The translations under genes were made by a program, and so were the position numbers. The notes below the pieces were generated by a model. That model saw nothing but the letters and a program-made list of their open reading frames with translations, was not told where the DNA came from and ran no database searches. This document shows, in pieces, positions 42,601-51,692 of a stretch of 64,000 nucleotides of DNA. Each line of letters begins with the position of its first letter. The stretch's first letter is position 1. The stretch covers positions 19,679-83,678 of the forward strand of contig NZ_FUYE01000022.1 in assembly GCF_900167535.1 (NCBI RefSeq). Direction: 5' to 3'. This DNA comes from Prosthecobacter debontii (GTDB lineage: Bacteria; Verrucomicrobiota; Verrucomicrobiia; Verrucomicrobiales; Verrucomicrobiaceae).

Positions 42601-45600
42601 CGAGGCTCCAGGTGTAATTCGCCGTGCCACCGCTGACGGCCAAGGTCTGCGAGTAAGACGACCCCACCAGACCGATGGCAAGGCTGCTGGTGGTGATGCT
42701 CAGCGTCGGGCAAACCGGTTGCAGAGTGTAGCTGCGCGTGCCCGTGCAGCTATTCGCATCCGTGGCACGAATGGTGAAGGTGGAGGCGCTGGTGTTGGAG
42801 GGCGTGCCTGAGATCACCCCGGTGCTGCTGTTGAGGCTGAAGCTATTTGGCAAGCTGCCGCTGACCACGCTGAAGGTGTAAGGTGCCGTGCCATCTCCGG
42901 CGGTGATCGTCTGGCTGTAGCTCGTCCCCACCGTGAGGGTCGGGAGCGTTTCTGGACTCAGGCTGACCACGGGACAGATCTTCAACGAATAAGCCCGAGT
43001 GCCTGAGCACCCTCGAGAGTCGGTGGCCCGGACGATGAAGGCCGTGCCGCTGCCATTCCCCGCCGTCGGAGTACCACCGAGGACACCGCCCGAGCTCAGG
43101 CTCAGACCTGCGGGTAAGGTGCCGCTGCTAATCACATAACTGTAAGGAGCCACACCGCCACTGGCGGTGAAGGTCTGGCTGTAAGCCGTGCCCACCGCCC
43201 CGGCGGAAACGCTGGAAGGCGTGAGAGTCACCGTCGGGCAAGACGGTGTCATGGAGTAATTCTGGGTGGCGGAGCAGCCATAGAAATCGGTCACACGGAG
43301 GGTGAACGTCACCGCGCCAGCTTGTGTCGTCGTGCCACTGATGGTGCCGGTGCTGCTGCCGAGGGTGAGTCCGGGGGGCAGGCTGCCATTGGTCAGGGCA
43401 AAGGTGTAAGGTGCCGTGCCGCCCGAGGCCGTGATGGTCTGGCTGTAAGAGCTGCCCACCGTCGGATTCATCACCGATGAAGGACTGAGCGGAATGGCCG
43501 GGCAGACCGGGGTCACCGTGTAACTCTGCGTGATGAAGCAGCCATTCACATCGGTAGCCGTCACCACAAAGCCGACCGTCGTGGTGGAGGTGGCGATGCC
43601 CGAGAGAACGCCTGAACTGCTGAGGTTCAAACCGTCCGGTAAGCTACCGCTGCTAACCGTGAAGGTGTAAGGCCCCGTGCCTCCGTTGGCGGTGAAGGAC
43701 TGGTTGTAGGAACTGCCGATCACCGGAGTCGTCAAGGAGGAAGGACTGATGGAGATCTGTGGGCAGTTGATGGTGATCAGGTAGTCTTCCACCTCCCCGG
43801 TGCCGGCTCCGCCAGTCGGGCCGGGATTCTGCACGCTGGTGAGACGCACACGCACGCCACGCTCGCCGGGAATCGCATTGCTCGGTGCACTGAAGTTGAA
43901 GCCGCGGCTTGCCCCGTTGGTGCCGTTGGAGATGAGACTGTTCGTGATGATCTGCTCGCCACTGTCGCCAAAGCTGCCGTTGCCGTTGAAGTCCACCCAG
44001 GCATTGAGATACCCGGAGCTTCCCGAATTATTGGTGAGGACGGCGGTCAGTGTGCCGGACGATGCCAAATTCAGGCTACTAGGTAGGGTCACACCATCTT
44101 CATCATCACTGCCGGTGGCATCGTCTCCCGTGGCTGCTTCGTTGAGCGTCGAGGCATACTCGGTATCGGCCAGGGCTCCCAGGCGCAAGTTGTTACTGGC
44201 AGTGCTCCAGGCATCCCCCGCACCGCTCCAGTCACCGAAATCAGTGATCGGCATGGCAATCGTCGTGGTGTAATCCTCCACTTCCCCTGACCCCGCACCG
44301 CCAACGCTGCCCGGATTGCTCACATCGGTGAGACGGAAACGCAGACCGATGGTGGTCCCCGTCACCGCCGTCGTGGGCACGGTGAAGCTGAGGGTGCGCG
44401 TCAGTCCGGTGACTCCGGTGGTGATGGCCGTATTCGTGGCGATCTGCTCCCCGGCATCGGTGAAGCTGCCGTTGTTGTTGAAATCCATCCACGCATTCAG
44501 GTAGGCCGTGCTGCCGGTGGTGTTGGTGACCACCACGGAGATCGTGGCTGGACCGCCAGCCGTGAAGGCAGGCAGCGTCACGCCATCTTCATCATCCGCT
44601 CCGGTGATATCGTCCCCATTGGCCGTGGCATTGCGTGTGGACGTGAACTCTGTATCCACCAAACTGCCCAACCGCAAACCAGCAATCGCTGTGGAGTAGG
44701 CGTCCGCCACTCCGCTCCAGTCCCCGTAGTCCGAAGGAGGCACGGCGATGTTCACCACGTAGTCTTCCACTTCACCGATACCGGCAGCCCCGGTCGGGCC
44801 TGGGTTTGGCACGCTGGTGAGGCGGAAACGCACCCCGAGATTGGCTCCGGTGACGGCATCTGCGGCGACCGTGAAGGGCAGGTTCCCGGCCGCGTTGGTG
44901 ATGCCTGTCGGCACGACCACATCGGCGGCGATTTGCTCCCCTGGATCCGTCAGCACGCCGTTGTTGTTGTAGTCGATCCAGACATTCGCATAAGCCGTGG
45001 CACCAGTCGTGTTGGTCACCACCACGGGGATGTTTGCGGGCGCACCCGCCATCAGAGCAGGCATCGTCACCCCATCCTCATCGTCAATGCCAGTCGTATC
45101 GTCACCCGTGGCCGTGGCATTGCTGGTGGGGGCATACTCAGTATCGACATTGGCTCCGAAACGCAGCGCCATATCCCGAATGCTGCTGGCGGAGCCAAAG
45201 CCGGAGTAGTCCCCAAAGTCCGTGGTGGGCACTTGGATGGTGACCCCATAGTCCTCCACCTCACCGATGCTGGCGAGAGCCCCTGTGGCTCCGGGTGAAC
45301 TGACGGCAGTGAGACGGAAACGCACCGCCAGGCTGCTGCCCGTCACGGCGGTGGTTGGCACGGTCACGCTCGGGTTGAGCGTCACGTTGGAGCTACCATT
45401 GGCGACACTGAGGTTGCTGATGACCTGCTCGCCCGAGTCGGTCAGAGAACCGTTGTTGTTAAAATCAATCCACGCATTCAGGTAAGCGGCGCTGCCACTC
45501 GTGTTGGTGACGATCACCGGAACCGTGAGGGTTTGGCCATCCGTCATCGTCGGCAGAGTCACTCCATCTTCGTCATCGATGCCGGTGATATCATCACCTG

Positions 45601-48600
45601 TGGCCGTCGCATTCGTCGTCGCACTCACTTCCGCATCCACTGTCGCCCCGAGGCGCAGATTATTGCTGGCGGCGTTGCTGGCACTGCCCAGGCCCGAGTG
45701 ATCCCCGAAATCATTCACTGGAGAGGTGATGGTCACGACATAGTCTTCCACCTCACCATTGCCTGAGGCTCCAGTGCCGGTGGTGGTGTCCAGATTGGTT
45801 AGGCGGAAACGCACGGCACGGCCTGTGCCAGGGCTGGCATTGGCAGGCACGGTGAACGTGATCTGCTCCGTGCTCACGGAAGCATCCGCGCTCGACCATG
45901 GGGAGAGGTATTGACCATCGATCACCACCGGCCCAGAGCCCGTGCCGGGGATTTCCCAAGCCGCAGCTAGGTTATCTCCGCCGCCGCCCTCTTTCATGAG
46001 CGCCTCGATGTAGTAGGCACGCCCCGCTTGAAGCGTGATGCTCACGGATTTCTGCTGGGAGTAGGTGGTCCAGGCCCGTGAACTGGTCCATCCAGGAACG
46101 TTGGCAATCATCGTCGCATTCGCCGGTGTATCGTCGGTGCTCAGGAAGAGTTGGGTCTCATCATCCCCAGCCACCCAGAAGGTGTATTGCCCCGTCACCG
46201 GTGGGTAAACCCAACCGCGCATGCGCTGCCCCATATTGTTTTCCCAGTCGGTGCGTGCCTCGAAGCTGGTGCGCTGCTCCGATCCGGTCGGGCTGTTCGG
46301 ATAGGCGGCGTTCGAAGTGAGATCCGACACGGCCGTGCCACCAATGCCTAACCACCATTCCAACAAGATCGTTCCCCGCGTCGTCTTGGGAATCATTCGC
46401 GCCGCTTCCAACCGCTCACCACCGGCAGTCACTAAGGCGTTGTTCAGCGCACCGTCGTTGTTGAAGTCGATCCACGCATGCAGGTAGGCATTGGTGCCGC
46501 TGCCATTGGTCACCGTGACAGGCAGGGTCACGCTCGCTCCTGGATCGATGGAGGTCGGCATCGTGACACCGTCTTCATCATCGATCCCGGTGATATCATC
46601 CCCGGTAGCCGCCGCGTTAGTGGTGGCGGCATATTCGGCATCCACTTTGCTGCCGAGCATCAAGTTCGTGACGAGGCTGCTGGCCGAACCCAGACCCGAA
46701 GCATCCCCAAAGTCCGTGGTCGGTGCGGCGATCGTCACCACATAATCTTCCACCTCACCCACAGCGGCATTGGCGCCGACAGGGCCGGGAGACAGCGGGG
46801 CGGACAAACGGAAACGTGCCCCCAGAGGCGTGCCAGTCGTGGCGCCTACAGGCACGGTGATGTTGAGTGTCACTGTGCCGTTGGTGGTGCCGCTGGCGAC
46901 ACTGATGTTGCTGGCGATCTGCTCGCCGGAATCCGTGAGCACCCCGTTGTTGTTGTAGTCGATCCAGGCATTGAGATAACCTGTGGCCCCGGAGCTATTG
47001 GTCACGCTGGCGGTGATGGTTGCAGGCGCACCCGCAGTGAGCGCGGGGAGGGTGATGCCGTCTTCATCATCGATGCCCGTGAGATCATCCCCGGTGGCCG
47101 TGCTGTTCAAAGTGGACACGTATTCCGCATCCACACTGGCCCCCATTCGCAGAGTGCTGCTCACCCCTTGCGAGGCATCGGCAAAGCCGCTGTAGTCCCC
47201 GAAGTCCGTGGTGGGCGCTGACACCATGGCGACGTAGTCTTCCACTTCCCCATTGCCAGCGGCTCCTGTGGATGCGGCGCTTGCCGTGCTGGTCAAACGC
47301 ACGCGCACGCCGAGATTCACGCCGGTCAAGCTGGTGGCTGGCACGGTAAAGCTGATATTCCGTGTGAGATTGCTGGAGCCCGTGGTGACCGCCACGTTGG
47401 TGGCGATCTGTTCTCCCGCATCGGTCAGGCTGCCATTGCCATTGAAATCCATCCACACATTCAGATAGGCCGTGGAGCCGGTGGTATTCGTCACCACCAC
47501 AGGAATCGTGGCCGGGGCTCCAGCGATCATGGAAGGGAGGGTCACACCGTCTTCATCGTCCGTGCCGGTGATGTCATCCCCCGTCGCCGTGGTGTTGGTC
47601 GTGCCGGCGTATTCCACATCCACCGTGGCTCCAATCCGCAAACCAGTCACCACCACGCTGCTGGCTGCACCCAAGGAGGAATAGTCCCCGAAATCCGTCG
47701 TCGGCTGTGCAATCGTCACCACATAGTCTTCCACCTCGCCAACTCCCCCGATGCCCGACGCCCCGGGATTACTCTGCGAGGTGATGCGGAAACGGGCGCC
47801 CAAGGCCGTGCCGGTGACGGCGGAGGCGGGCACGGTGATGCTGAAATTGGCCGAGGCATCGCTGGTGCCGTTGGCCACAGAAGTATTCACGATGACCTGC
47901 TCTCCGGCATCGGTGAAGACGCCGTTGTTGTTGTAGTCAATCCAGGCGTTCAGATACGCAATCGCGCCGGTGGTGTTCGTGCGGTTGATCACCAGCGTCG
48001 CCGGTCCACCTGCGGTCAGAGCAGGGATGGTGACGCCGTCTTCATCATCCACACCGGTGAGGTCGTCCCCCGTGGCACTCGCATTCGTGGTGGCCGAATA
48101 TTCCGCATCGACCGTGGCCCCCAAGCGCAGTCTCGTGTCCGCCGTATTGGAGACGGAACCGCCTCCGGTCCAGTCGCCGAAGTCCGTGATCGGAGCCAAG
48201 ATGGTCACCACATAGTCCTCCACCTCCCCAGTCGTGCCCGTGCCCGTGGATCCCGGTGAAGCCGCACTCGTGAGGCGGAAGCGTGCGCCTACAGGCGTCG
48301 CTGTTACGGCATTGGCCGGCACATCGAAGGTCACATTGATCGTCGCGCCGTTGGTGCTGTTGGCGATGGAGCGGTTCGTCACAATCTCCTCACCCGTATC
48401 CAGCACATCGCCATCGTTGTTAAAGTCGATCCACGCATTCAGATAGGCCGTGCTGCCGGTGAGATTGGTCACGATCACCGGCACCGTCACCGTTTGCCCC
48501 GCCGTCATGCTGTCAAAGGTCACCCCGTCTTCGTCATCCGTGCCGGTGATGTCGTCACCCGTGGCCGTCGCATTCGTGGTGGCGGTGCCTTCCGTATCCA

Positions 48601-51600
48601 CACTCGCGCCGAAACGCAGGTTGGTATTCGCCACGTTGGAGACGGAAGCAAAACCGGAGTAGTCGCCAAAGTCATTGACCGGGAGGCCGATGGTCGCCGC
48701 ATGGTCTTCCACCTCACCGTTGCCATCCGCCCCGTCGGGGCCTGGGCTGCTAACGCTGGTCAGACGCACGCGCACCGCACTGGCACCGAGACTGGCTCCC
48801 GATGGCACGGTGAAGGTGATCGTCCGCACCGAGTTCGAGCTGCCCGTGGCCACCGAAACGTTCGTCGCGACTTGCTCACCGGAATCCGCGAGACTGCCGT
48901 TGCGATTGAAATCCACCCAGGCATTCAGATACGCCGTGGAGCCGGTGCTATTGGTGACGGTCACGCTGATGCTGCTGGACGTACCACGCTCAAAGTTAGA
49001 CGGCACCGTCACACCATCCTCGTCATCACTCCCGGTGATGTCATCGCCCGTCGCCGTGCTGTTCGTGGTGGCACTCACTTCCGCATCCACCAGGGCACCG
49101 ATCCGTAAGTTCGTAGTCACCACGCTGGAGGCACTGGGGAAAGAAGTGTAGTCACCGAAATCCGTATTCGGCTGCACCACGATGCTGATGGTGAGGGTGC
49201 CTGAGCAACCGAGCGCGTCTGTCGCCCGAACGGTGAGGCTAACGCCGGAGGTATTCGGCGTCGTCGGCGTGCCCGAGATCACCCCGGCACTGCTGAGCGT
49301 GAGCCCGGCTGGCAAGCTACCGCTAGCCACGGCCCAGGTGTAGGGGCTGGTGCCGCCGGTGGCGCTGAGTGTGAAGGAATACGCTGAACCAACCGTCGCT
49401 GCCGTGGGAGAACCACTCGGCGTCACCGTGGGGCACGCGCGGAAGCCGAAGTCGATGGTTAGGTCGGTATTGCTATCGCTATCCCCATCACTGGTGGATT
49501 CCGTGCCTGCCACCAAGGAGATCAGAGGACTCCGGACGGGCTGACCGGCAGCGGTTTGGATACCATTGTCATCGTTATCTTGCGAGTTATCCGCCGTGTC
49601 CGTGACGCTGCTGCTGAGCGGGTAGGATGCGGGCGGGGTCTGAATGTAAACGAAGTATTGGCCGGGAGACAGATCACTGAAGGTGTAGAGGCCGCCGCCG
49701 GAGGTTGTGGTGGTCGCCGCCGGAGTCGCCGTGGTGGGATCTTCGCCACCGAGGAAGAGCTTCATCGTCACGCCATCGATGCCGGCCTCGCCACTGTCTT
49801 TGGCACCGTTGTTGTTCACGTCATTCCAGACCAGATTCCCGATCTTCATGGAAGGTGCCGCACCAGGGCAAGCCGCGCCATCGGAGTTCGTCACGACCGG
49901 CCCTGTCCCCACCGCCGTCATCGTACCATTCAGCACTCCATCCGTGCGATTGAAAACATACAGGGTATCCTGAGACGTGGAACTGCTGGCGCTACCATAA
50001 CCATAGGCCAAACCATTCGCATCAATGGTGAGGGAACCGAAGGTGGAAAGATAAGAGGACGCCACCCGTGTGCAATAGCCCGTGGAGGTGTTGATCTCGA
50101 ACAAGCCCAGGTTGCTCGAGTCATAGGTGTTGTAGCCGTAAACCTTGTCCGTCAGCGGGTCCCAGACGATGTCACCGAAGTTACCGGTGGTGTAGCTCCC
50201 CGTGCTGGCATAGCGGGTGGAGACCGCGCTGCCGATCAGCGAGGCCGAACCGAGATCGATGAAGTAAAGGGTCGTCCGCGAGTTGCTAAACGTGTAGCGG
50301 TTGATGATCATCGTCCCGTTAGTCAGCGCCGTGCCGCCGCCCCATTGACCATCTGTGGCCGAGTTGGGCAGCCCCTCGATCTCGCCCATGTCCACCAGGG
50401 TGCCGAGAGAATTGATCCGGTAAAGATGCCCGCCCGCCTGATCCACGCAATACAGGTAGCCCCCGTAAGCCACGAGACCATTCAGCTTCTTGCCGGTGAA
50501 GATGAAGATCGGCACGATGGACTGATCCGTATCGATGTAGTTCAAGCTCGTGTCCCAGTTGCCCGATCCCGGCACGGGCTCCCAGTTCTGCATGATGTAA
50601 AAGCGGTTATCGCAGACGAAGGGAGCGCCCACGTTGGACACGAAACCGAAGTCGATGGTGGTTTCCGCATTGCCACCGCCACTGGAGCCGGGCTCCGTGC
50701 CCGCCGCGATGGTAAAGACCCCGCTGTAGGCGGAGGTGCCTGAGCCGCCCGGTTGCGAGCCATCATTGTCATTGTCGTCGCCATTGTCCGCACCATCCAC
50801 CACCGAGCTGCTGCGGGAGAGCGGTGGGGTGGGCACTTTGACAAAGTATTTCCCTGCCGTTACCCCCGTGAAACTGTAGGCCCCTCCATTGGTGGTCGTC
50901 GTCGAGGCCACCTTCGTATCGGCGTTGCCACTGGTCCCGCCAATGGCATTATCCGCACCGGGGCTCCAGAGCTCCACCAGGACGTTGCTGATGCCACTTT
51001 CGCCATTGTCATAGAGGCCGTTATCATTGGCATCATTCCAGACGAGGTTACCGATGCTCAGATTGGTGCCCACCGTCATCAGGTAATCTTCCACCTCACC
51101 CGATCCATCCAGGCCTGTCGGCCCGGGGCTGGAGCCCGAGGTCAAGCGCACACGTACGCCCACATCCCCCAGCGTGGCCGTGGAGGGCACCGTAAAGTTG
51201 AGGGTCTTCGTGGAATTGGACGTGCCATTGCTGATGCTCACGTTGGAGGCGATTTGCTCGCCCGAATCCGTGAGTGATCCATTGTTATTCCAGTCGATCC
51301 ACGCATGCAGATAGGAGGTGCTGCCACGCTTGTTCGTCACCACCACTTTCAGCGAGCTTGACTCCCCACGCTGCACACTGGCTGGGACCGTCACCCCGTC
51401 CTCATCATCCGTGCCATTGAGGTCATCGCCCGTGGCCGTGGCATTCGTTTGGGCCGTGTTTTCCGCATCCACGGTGGCTCCGATGTAGAGATTGGAGTTC
51501 CGCGTGCTGCTGGCGCTGGAAAAAGCATTGTAATCCCCGAAGTCGTAGGTCTGCCCCATGGCGGCTCCCGCCATCATCAGATAGGCCACCGCCAGCGCGC

Positions 51601-51673
51601 CGAAACAACGCCAAAACCATGGCAGCCGGAAACCGCCATGGCTTGAGGTAGAGGGGCGAGGGCGTTGACTCAT
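39632..51673 (-). CDS. Giant secreted repeat protein: 11 GEVED, 4 SdrD_B, 8 Ig-like (He_PIG), one PA14
   Basis: 4013 aa, signal peptide WRCFGALAVAYLMMAGAAMG. Order by approximate residue: GEVED 1 (43-205), SdrD_B 1 (206-344), a beta-propeller-like domain (345-605), SdrD_B 2 (606-744), He_PIG 1 (745-838), ten GEVED repeats of about 162 aa (838-2637), seven He_PIG units (2638-3246), SdrD_B 3-4 (3247-3558), then a C-terminal module resembling TIGR02597 (3559-4013). GEVED units have an acidic segment GDDxTGxDDEDGVTxP and end in GEVEDY. The seventh is split by a PA14 domain (about 1745-1930). SdrD_B units keep IGNLVWxDxNxNGxxDxGE, a calcium signature. Probably a surface adhesin or matrix protein, stabilised by Ca2+. 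Ends 17 bp from the convergent M60 gene. Confidence 0.92.
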   Translation of the reverse strand: MSQRPRPSTSSHGGFRLPWFWRCFGALAVAYLMMAGAAMGQTYDFGDYNAFSSASSTRNSNLYIGATVDAENTAQTNATATGDDLNGTDDEDGVTVPASVQRGESSSLKVVVTNKRGSTSYLHAWIDWNNNGSLTDSGEQIASNVSISNGTSNSTKTLNFTVPSTATLGDVGVRVRLTSGSSPGPTGLDGSGEVEDYLMTVGTNLSIGNLVWNDANDNGLYDNGESGISNVLVELWSPGADNAIGGTSGNADTKVASTTTTNGGAYSFTGVTAGKYFVKVPTPPLSRSSSVVDGADNGDDNDNDGSQPGGSGTSAYSGVFTIAAGTEPGSSGGGNAETTIDFGFVSNVGAPFVCDNRFYIMQNWEPVPGSGNWDTSLNYIDTDQSIVPIFIFTGKKLNGLVAYGGYLYCVDQAGGHLYRINSLGTLVDMGEIEGLPNSATDGQWGGGTALTNGTMIINRYTFSNSRTTLYFIDLGSASLIGSAVSTRYASTGSYTTGNFGDIVWDPLTDKVYGYNTYDSSNLGLFEINTSTGYCTRVASSYLSTFGSLTIDANGLAYGYGSASSSTSQDTLYVFNRTDGVLNGTMTAVGTGPVVTNSDGAACPGAAPSMKIGNLVWNDVNNNGAKDSGEAGIDGVTMKLFLGGEDPTTATPAATTTTSGGGLYTFSDLSPGQYFVYIQTPPASYPLSSSVTDTADNSQDNDDNGIQTAAGQPVRSPLISLVAGTESTSDGDSDSNTDLTIDFGFRACPTVTPSGSPTAATVGSAYSFTLSATGGTSPYTWAVASGSLPAGLTLSSAGVISGTPTTPNTSGVSLTVRATDALGCSGTLTISIVVQPNTDFGDYTSFPSASSVVTTNLRIGALVDAEVSATTNSTATGDDITGSDDEDGVTVPSNFERGTSSSISVTVTNSTGSTAYLNAWVDFNRNGSLADSGEQVATNVSVATGSSNSVRTITFTVPSGASLGASAVRVRLTSVSSPGPDGADGNGEVEDHAATIGLPVNDFGDYSGFASVSNVANTNLRFGASVDTEGTATTNATATGDDITGTDDEDGVTFDSMTAGQTVTVPVIVTNLTGSTAYLNAWIDFNNDGDVLDTGEEIVTNRSIANSTNGATINVTFDVPANAVTATPVGARFRLTSAASPGSTGTGTTGEVEDYVVTILAPITDFGDWTGGGSVSNTADTRLRLGATVDAEYSATTNASATGDDLTGVDDEDGVTIPALTAGGPATLVINRTNTTGAIAYLNAWIDYNNNGVFTDAGEQVIVNTSVANGTSDASANFSITVPASAVTGTALGARFRITSQSNPGASGIGGVGEVEDYVVTIAQPTTDFGDYSSLGAASSVVVTGLRIGATVDVEYAGTTNTTATGDDITGTDDEDGVTLPSMIAGAPATIPVVVTNTTGSTAYLNVWMDFNGNGSLTDAGEQIATNVAVTTGSSNLTRNISFTVPATSLTGVNLGVRVRLTSTASAASTGAAGNGEVEDYVAMVSAPTTDFGDYSGFADASQGVSSTLRMGASVDAEYVSTLNSTATGDDLTGIDDEDGITLPALTAGAPATITASVTNSSGATGYLNAWIDYNNNGVLTDSGEQIASNISVASGTTNGTVTLNITVPVGATTGTPLGARFRLSAPLSPGPVGANAAVGEVEDYVVTIAAPTTDFGDASGLGSASSLVTNLMLGSKVDAEYAATTNAAATGDDITGIDDEDGVTMPTSIDPGASVTLPVTVTNGSGTNAYLHAWIDFNNDGALNNALVTAGGERLEAARMIPKTTRGTILLEWWLGIGGTAVSDLTSNAAYPNSPTGSEQRTSFEARTDWENNMGQRMRGWVYPPVTGQYTFWVAGDDETQLFLSTDDTPANATMIANVPGWTSSRAWTTYSQQKSVSITLQAGRAYYIEALMKEGGGGDNLAAAWEIPGTGSGPVVIDGQYLSPWSSADASVSTEQITFTVPANASPGTGRAVRFRLTNLDTTTGTGASGNGEVEDYVVTITSPVNDFGDHSGLGSASNAASNNLRLGATVDAEVSATTNATATGDDITGIDDEDGVTLPTMTDGQTLTVPVIVTNTSGSAAYLNAWIDFNNNGSLTDSGEQVISNLSVANGSSNVTLNPSVTVPTTAVTGSSLAVRFRLTAVSSPGATGALASIGEVEDYGVTIQVPTTDFGDYSGFGSASSIRDMALRFGANVDTEYAPTSNATATGDDTTGIDDEDGVTMPALMAGAPANIPVVVTNTTGATAYANVWIDYNNNGVLTDPGEQIAADVVVPTGITNAAGNLPFTVAADAVTGANLGVRFRLTSVPNPGPTGAAGIGEVEDYVVNIAVPPSDYGDWSGVADAYSTAIAGLRLGSLVDTEFTSTRNATANGDDITGADDEDGVTLPAFTAGGPATISVVVTNTTGSTAYLNAWMDFNNNGSFTDAGEQIATNTAITTGVTGLTRTLSFTVPTTAVTGTTIGLRFRLTDVSNPGSVGGAGSGEVEDYTTTIAMPITDFGDWSGAGDAWSTASNNLRLGALADTEYASTLNEAATGDDATGSDDEDGVTLPSSLNLASSGTLTAVLTNNSGSSGYLNAWVDFNGNGSFGDSGEQIITNSLISNGTNGASRGFNFSAPSNAIPGERGVRVRLTSVQNPGPTGGAGTGEVEDYLITINCPQISISPSSLTTPVIGSSYNQSFTANGGTGPYTFTVSSGSLPDGLNLSSSGVLSGIATSTTTVGFVVTATDVNGCFITQSYTVTPVCPAIPLSPSSVMNPTVGSSYSQTITASGGTAPYTFALTNGSLPPGLTLGSSTGTISGTTTQAGAVTFTLRVTDFYGCSATQNYSMTPSCPTVTLTPSSVSAGAVGTAYSQTFTASGGVAPYSYVISSGTLPAGLSLSSGGVLGGTPTAGNGSGTAFIVRATDSRGCSGTRAYSLKICPVVSLSPETLPTLTVGTSYSQTITAGDGTAPYTFSVVSGSLPNSFSLNSSTGVISGTPSNTSASTFTIRATDANSCTGTRSYTLQPVCPTLSITTSSLAIGLVGSSYSQTLAVSGGTANYTWSLASGTLPNGLSLNSGTGQITGTPAAGNGSGSSLTFRVTDQYGCSGTATLTLQICPVISLTPTSLTAPRTATAYTETVTASGGVSPYTFTLSSGSLPAGLSLSSAGVISGTPTSTASASFIIRATDANGCNGTRAYSLTPSCAVIAVSTNSVPTAYLNTSYSTTLAAGPGTTPFTWTLNSGTLPVGLSLSTAGVISGTPTALGSSTVSVRVTDANGCTATGSLSLTVKGMTLGNLVWLDNDNDGVKDAGENGVAGAVVQLFSTGTDNAIGGTGSAADTQVGSSITTTSNGLYSFTNLTPGRYYVKVTAPAGYTHASGTPATTDNNVDNNNDGTLTSGVGTVLISPVINLQPGTESITDGDTDADTNLTVDFGLWAPMAVGNMLFADINKDGWMNANEGLENVFIQIFAEGANVNTDAAVSAAITDVKGRYIITGLNPGRYFLHLAAIQFDQGGVLECYIPMGSVVAGDDDKGQDLQFTNTPAVAGASTAVFSLLPGQLPAGNAESGIEGTTDDEGMTDGLSVDANTDMTLDLGLDCLDCAGAALSERETAVLGQSLMAASPSESASPTTFASWQAANPLGGANGALDNPDGDLYPNLLEYALGTNPADGTSGAGRFRMETQSLTGTVDITVLQAGSTGQDISLTLEASSDGQQWVASRVAPERTYNQAGQLVLRYAQVDSTLFAGAAQGMIRLRVNLDADLNGTPEASATAPAWMFSRETFPVGTRTFSMPLEQPELYAGTVIGREGETSLRLSGLSGLTLTGPTVLEILEGASSGQRFTVTDIAGGLVQTAEPLPTGLAGARVAMRRLWTVEQLLPAESFVAGDAAETADRVLYYDAETNDFVPVWLSASGWVHPAKGVFVPASGQGLLVQTRSQEVTTLVVGQMPQVAASLPPKSGTRFLGLTQVMESSPALLKLTASAGYPANSDPASATRLRLLKADAGGSESGYESYYLHANGEDSAWLREGDASGLDLSQEKLLKPFRAFFLVQP
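43760..49160 (-). repeat. Tandem 486-bp repeats encoding GEVED domains 2-11
   Basis: Ten units starting near 49160, 48670, 48180, 47690, 47205, 46710, 45710, 45215, 44735 and 44240, each about 485 bp except the one from 46710 (about 1 kb, PA14 insertion). DNA identity between units is moderate; short stretches such as the GGCGATGATATCACCGG-like segment are shared. Such arrays can recombine and change unit number. Confidence 0.85.
45880..46440 (-). other. PA14 domain inserted into GEVED repeat 7
   Basis: Residues about 1745-1930 of the giant protein read LLEWWLGIGG, DWENNMGQRMRGWVYPPVTG, YTFWVAGDDETQLFLSTDD, AGRAYYIEALMKEGGGGDN, all PA14 marks (sugar-binding beta-barrel). They interrupt the GEVED unit after AWIDFNNDGALNN; the unit resumes with STEQITFTVPANASPG. 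Confidence 0.8.
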
Positions 51674-51692
51674 ATCGACAGGGAAGGCGCGA

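Noticed and set aside
43760..49160. Possible CRISPR-like regular repeat pattern
   Set aside because: The period is about 486 bp, in frame, and encodes protein domains.
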